NCBI GenBank assembly: GCA_017453605.1
Contig: JAFTEP010000083.1
Location: 1 to 6,175, forward strand
Direction of reading: 5' to 3'
DNA length: 6,175 bases
From: Clostridia bacterium
GTDB taxonomy: Bacteria > Bacillota > Clostridia > Oscillospirales > SIG627
Shown: positions 4,577-6,175 of the stretch, one piece after another
Numbering within the stretch: the first letter of the stretch is position 1
Layout: each line of letters begins with the position of its first letter
Position numbers and translations under genes: made by a program
Notes under the pieces: generated by a model
Seen by the model: the letters and a program-made list of their open reading frames with translations, nothing else
Told to the model about the DNA's origin: nothing
Database searches by the model: none

Positions 4577-6049
4577 ATGATAAATCTGACAAAGGGACTA
4601 TATCCTTTCTGGGATGACTTTCTTATCGACACGCGCCGTTCCGACGCGGAGCTTTCTCTGAATCACCCGGAGAGGCGCGGGACCGTCATGGTCTTCGACA
4701 AGCCCTGGGAGGGGAACGGGACCTGCTTTTTTTCGATCTTCAAAGACTCCGACGAAAAGGGCGATTTTTTCCGGATGTATTACGAGACCTGGTCTTTTAA
4801 GATCGAGGGGACCTACAACAAGGATCTCAAAAACATCAGGGTCTGCTGCGCCGAGAGCCGCGACGGCGTGAACTGGGTGCGCCCGGATCTTGGGATCTGC
4901 GAGTTCGGCGGGAACAAAAACAACAACATCATCATCGACAGCATCCCCGACAACTTCTCCGTCGTCATCGACAAAAACCCGGACTGCCCGCCGGAGGAAA
5001 AATACAAGGCGCTGATGCTCTCCACCGTCAGCTTCGAGCCGGACGTGCTCCGCGAGCTCTGGCTTTTGGTTTCCGGGGACGGTCTGCATTTCACAAAGCG
5101 CTCGACGGTATCTTCGACCTACAACTGCGACTTCGACACTCTCAACACCCTGCACTGGGATCCCGTAACGAAAAAATACTACTGCTATATCCGCTCCAAC
5201 TACGACATAGACGAGAACAACGACCCGCGCTTCGACGAGACCTATATCCGCGCGATAAAGGTCCTCGAATCTCCCGACTGCGTCAACTGGACCGAGCCCG
5301 TCTTTGCGGACTTCAACGGAGGCGGGAACTATCCGCTCTACACCAACAGCGTGATGCCCTATCCCTTTGACGGGCGCTATCAGGTGGGCTTCCCCAAAAG
5401 ATACGTTCAGAGAAAAGAGTGGAACGACAATTACGAACAGCTCACCGGGAAAGAGCTTCGGCTCGAGCGCATGAAAAAGCATCCGCGCCTCGGGCTCGCC
5501 GTCGACGACTGCGTTTTCATGTCGTCCCGCGACCATTACAGCTGGTACCGCTTCGACGAGGCGTTTCTGACCTCCGGCCCCGAGAACGGGGACAACTGGA
5601 TCTACGGGGACTGCACGGCGCACACCGGAGAACTGATAGTCCTGCCGTCGCCGTTCGGAAACGAGCCGGACGAGATCAATCTCTATTTTTTCCAGGGCCA
5701 CTGGACGGCGGGCCCCACCAAACTCCTGCGCTACGCGATCCGCCGGGACGGCTTCGCTTCAGTCAAGGCGCCCTACGAGAAAAAAACGCTGAGAACAAAG
5801 CCCTTCACCTTCGAGGGCGGCTCGCTTTCTTTGAATTTCGCCACCTCCGCGAGGGGCGGCATCACGCTGAAAGTCCTCGACGGGCTCGGGCATCCGATAC
5901 CGGGATATGAGTCCTGCGAACTGTTCGGGAACACAATTTGCCGACACGTCAACTTCTCAAAGCCGCTTTCGGAGCTTGCCGGGCGCCCGGTGATATTTGA
6001 ATTTTCGATGAGGGACGCAGAGATCTTTTCCATGACTTTTTCCGACTGA
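4577..6049 (+). CDS. Uncharacterised beta-propeller, glycoside-hydrolase-like protein
   Basis: The specific function is not recognised. The 490-residue product resembles uncharacterised proteins distantly related to GH32/GH43-type five-bladed propellers, best known to me from Planctomycetes and Verrucomicrobia. Family-like parts are WDDFLID (12-18), VFDKPWEG (39-46), FRMYY (65-69), NNNII (115-119) and NPDCPP (134-139). The blade motif S-x-D-x-x-x-W/F recurs at 94-100, 166-172, 232-238 and 317-323, with a degenerate form near 389-393. Residues from about 385 on look like a separate beta-rich C-terminal domain. There is no signal peptide or membrane segment, so it is probably cytoplasmic. Catalytic acids are not assignable; D13 or D14 in the first blade are candidates by analogy with GH32. 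It lies 24 bases after deoB and 53 before the phosphorylase gene, with a very strong ribosome binding site and no intervening terminator, so it is probably in the operon. A role on a nucleoside-derived or glycosylated substrate is only inference. Confidence 0.75.
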   Translation: MINLTKGLYPFWDDFLIDTRRSDAELSLNHPERRGTVMVFDKPWEGNGTCFFSIFKDSDEKGDFFRMYYETWSFKIEGTYNKDLKNIRVCCAESRDGVNWVRPDLGICEFGGNKNNNIIIDSIPDNFSVVIDKNPDCPPEEKYKALMLSTVSFEPDVLRELWLLVSGDGLHFTKRSTVSSTYNCDFDTLNTLHWDPVTKKYYCYIRSNYDIDENNDPRFDETYIRAIKVLESPDCVNWTEPVFADFNGGGNYPLYTNSVMPYPFDGRYQVGFPKRYVQRKEWNDNYEQLTGKELRLERMKKHPRLGLAVDDCVFMSSRDHYSWYRFDEAFLTSGPENGDNWIYGDCTAHTGELIVLPSPFGNEPDEINLYFFQGHWTAGPTKLLRYAIRRDGFASVKAPYEKKTLRTKPFTFEGGSLSLNFATSARGGITLKVLDGLGHPIPGYESCELFGNTICRHVNFSKPLSELAGRPVIFEFSMRDAEIFSMTFSD

Positions 6050-6088
6050 AAAACGCGGGATAAAAAATTAAAATAAAATATTATAAAC

Positions 6089-6094
6089 GGAGGA
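6089..6094 (+). promoter_or_regulatory. Ribosome binding site deciding a GTG start
   Basis: GGAGGA lies 8 bases before the GTG at 6103, 3 bases before the ATG at 6098 and 14 bases before the ATG at 6109. Only the GTG has normal spacing and also gives the family N-terminus. The ATG at 6098 reads ATG-CCG-TGA and stops at once. Confidence 0.7.
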
Positions 6095-6097
6095 CAA

Positions 6098-6106
6098 ATG
6101 CCGTGA
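6098..6106 (+). other. Two-codon ORF overlapping the GTG start
   Basis: ATG CCG TGA begins 3 bases after the ribosome binding site, and its stop overlaps the GTG start in the sequence GTGA (6103-6106). It could act as a start-stop coupling device or be fortuitous. The spacing from the ribosome binding site is short for efficient use. Confidence 0.25.
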
Positions 6107-6175
6107 GGATGTACGATATCATCATCAAAAAGCGCGACGGGGGAGAACTGACGCGCGGGGAGATCGACTTTTTCA
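6103..6175 (+). CDS. pdp: Pyrimidine-nucleoside phosphorylase, N-terminus only
   Basis: The first 24 codons give MRMYDIIIKKRDGGELTR and then GEIDFF before the window ends. This is the characteristic N-terminus of pyrimidine-nucleoside/thymidine phosphorylases (Pdp/DeoA, family of nucleoside phosphorylase type II), which typically begins MRM-x-D-x-I-x-K-K-R-D-G and continues L-T-x-x-E-I. The enzyme releases uracil or thymine and gives (deoxy)ribose-1-phosphate for DeoB. I chose the GTG start at 6103 because it has 8-base spacing from GGAGGA and gives the MRM beginning. An ATG at 6109 is the alternative and would cost two residues. The gene is cut by the window edge, not necessarily truncated in the genome. 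Whether it is Pdp (uridine and thymidine) or DeoA (thymidine, deoxyuridine) cannot be told from this part. Confidence 0.85.
   Translation, partial: MRMYDIIIKKRDGGELTRGEIDFF

Noticed and set aside
4598..5701. Long 367-codon open frame on the - strand
   Set aside because: It lies wholly antisense to the propeller gene, has no recognisable motif, and arises from GC-rich third positions.
5419..5910. 163-codon + strand frame inside the propeller gene
   Set aside because: The Arg-rich translation and lack of a ribosome binding site mark it as an out-of-frame shadow.
1..6175. CRISPR array, tRNA, rRNA or insertion sequence
   Set aside because: No spaced direct repeats, cloverleaf sequence, rRNA-like stretch or transposase was seen.

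Overview
The window reads as a nucleoside and deoxyribose catabolic (deo-type) operon on the + strand, preceded by about 440 bases of non-coding, repeat-rich DNA. The genes favour C or G at third codon positions (GAC, GTC, CTC, ATC, GGC). The intergenic spacers are A-rich and carry strong GGAGGA ribosome binding sites. Upstream there is a hairpin repeat ending in GGATGAGG, of a kind I recall from gut Clostridia. Together these suggest an anaerobic, moderately GC-rich member of the Clostridia (Bacillota), perhaps from an animal gut. The taxonomy is inference; no rRNA or other marker is present.

Layout. Positions 1-445 hold no credible gene. They contain a two-copy 16-bp tandem repeat, a 10-bp-arm palindrome, GC-rich stem-loops, a 12-bp sequence present in both orientations around an AT-rich 149-bp core, the GGATGAGG-type hairpin element, and a further 10-bp-arm hairpin. 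A SigA-type promoter follows (TTGACT, 17 nt, TATAAT at 446-474). It is bracketed by two possible operators: a GC-rich dyad around the -35 box and an AAACGTTT palindrome at the predicted transcription start. Six genes then run in one direction: a glycerol-1-phosphate dehydrogenase-like (AraM/EgsA-type) enzyme, deoC, deoD, deoB, an uncharacterised beta-propeller glycoside-hydrolase-like protein, and the first 24 codons of a pyrimidine-nucleoside phosphorylase gene (pdp/deoA type) that runs off the right edge.

How the genes fit together. DeoD (purine nucleosides) and the pyrimidine-nucleoside phosphorylase release bases and give (deoxy)ribose-1-phosphate. DeoB moves the phosphate to C5. DeoC splits deoxyribose-5-phosphate into acetaldehyde and glyceraldehyde-3-phosphate. 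All catalytic residues I could check in DeoC, DeoD and DeoB are present. The first gene could draw on triose phosphate (dihydroxyacetone phosphate to glycerol-1-phosphate) or act on another sugar phosphate. A strong hairpin with a short T-tract separates it from deoC and may tune expression between the two parts.

The least expected member is the 490-residue propeller protein between deoB and the phosphorylase gene. It has no signal peptide, has four copies of an S-x-D-x-x-x-W/F blade motif plus a C-terminal beta-rich domain, and has no known role in nucleoside salvage. It is the best candidate here for something undescribed, but its function cannot be read from sequence alone.
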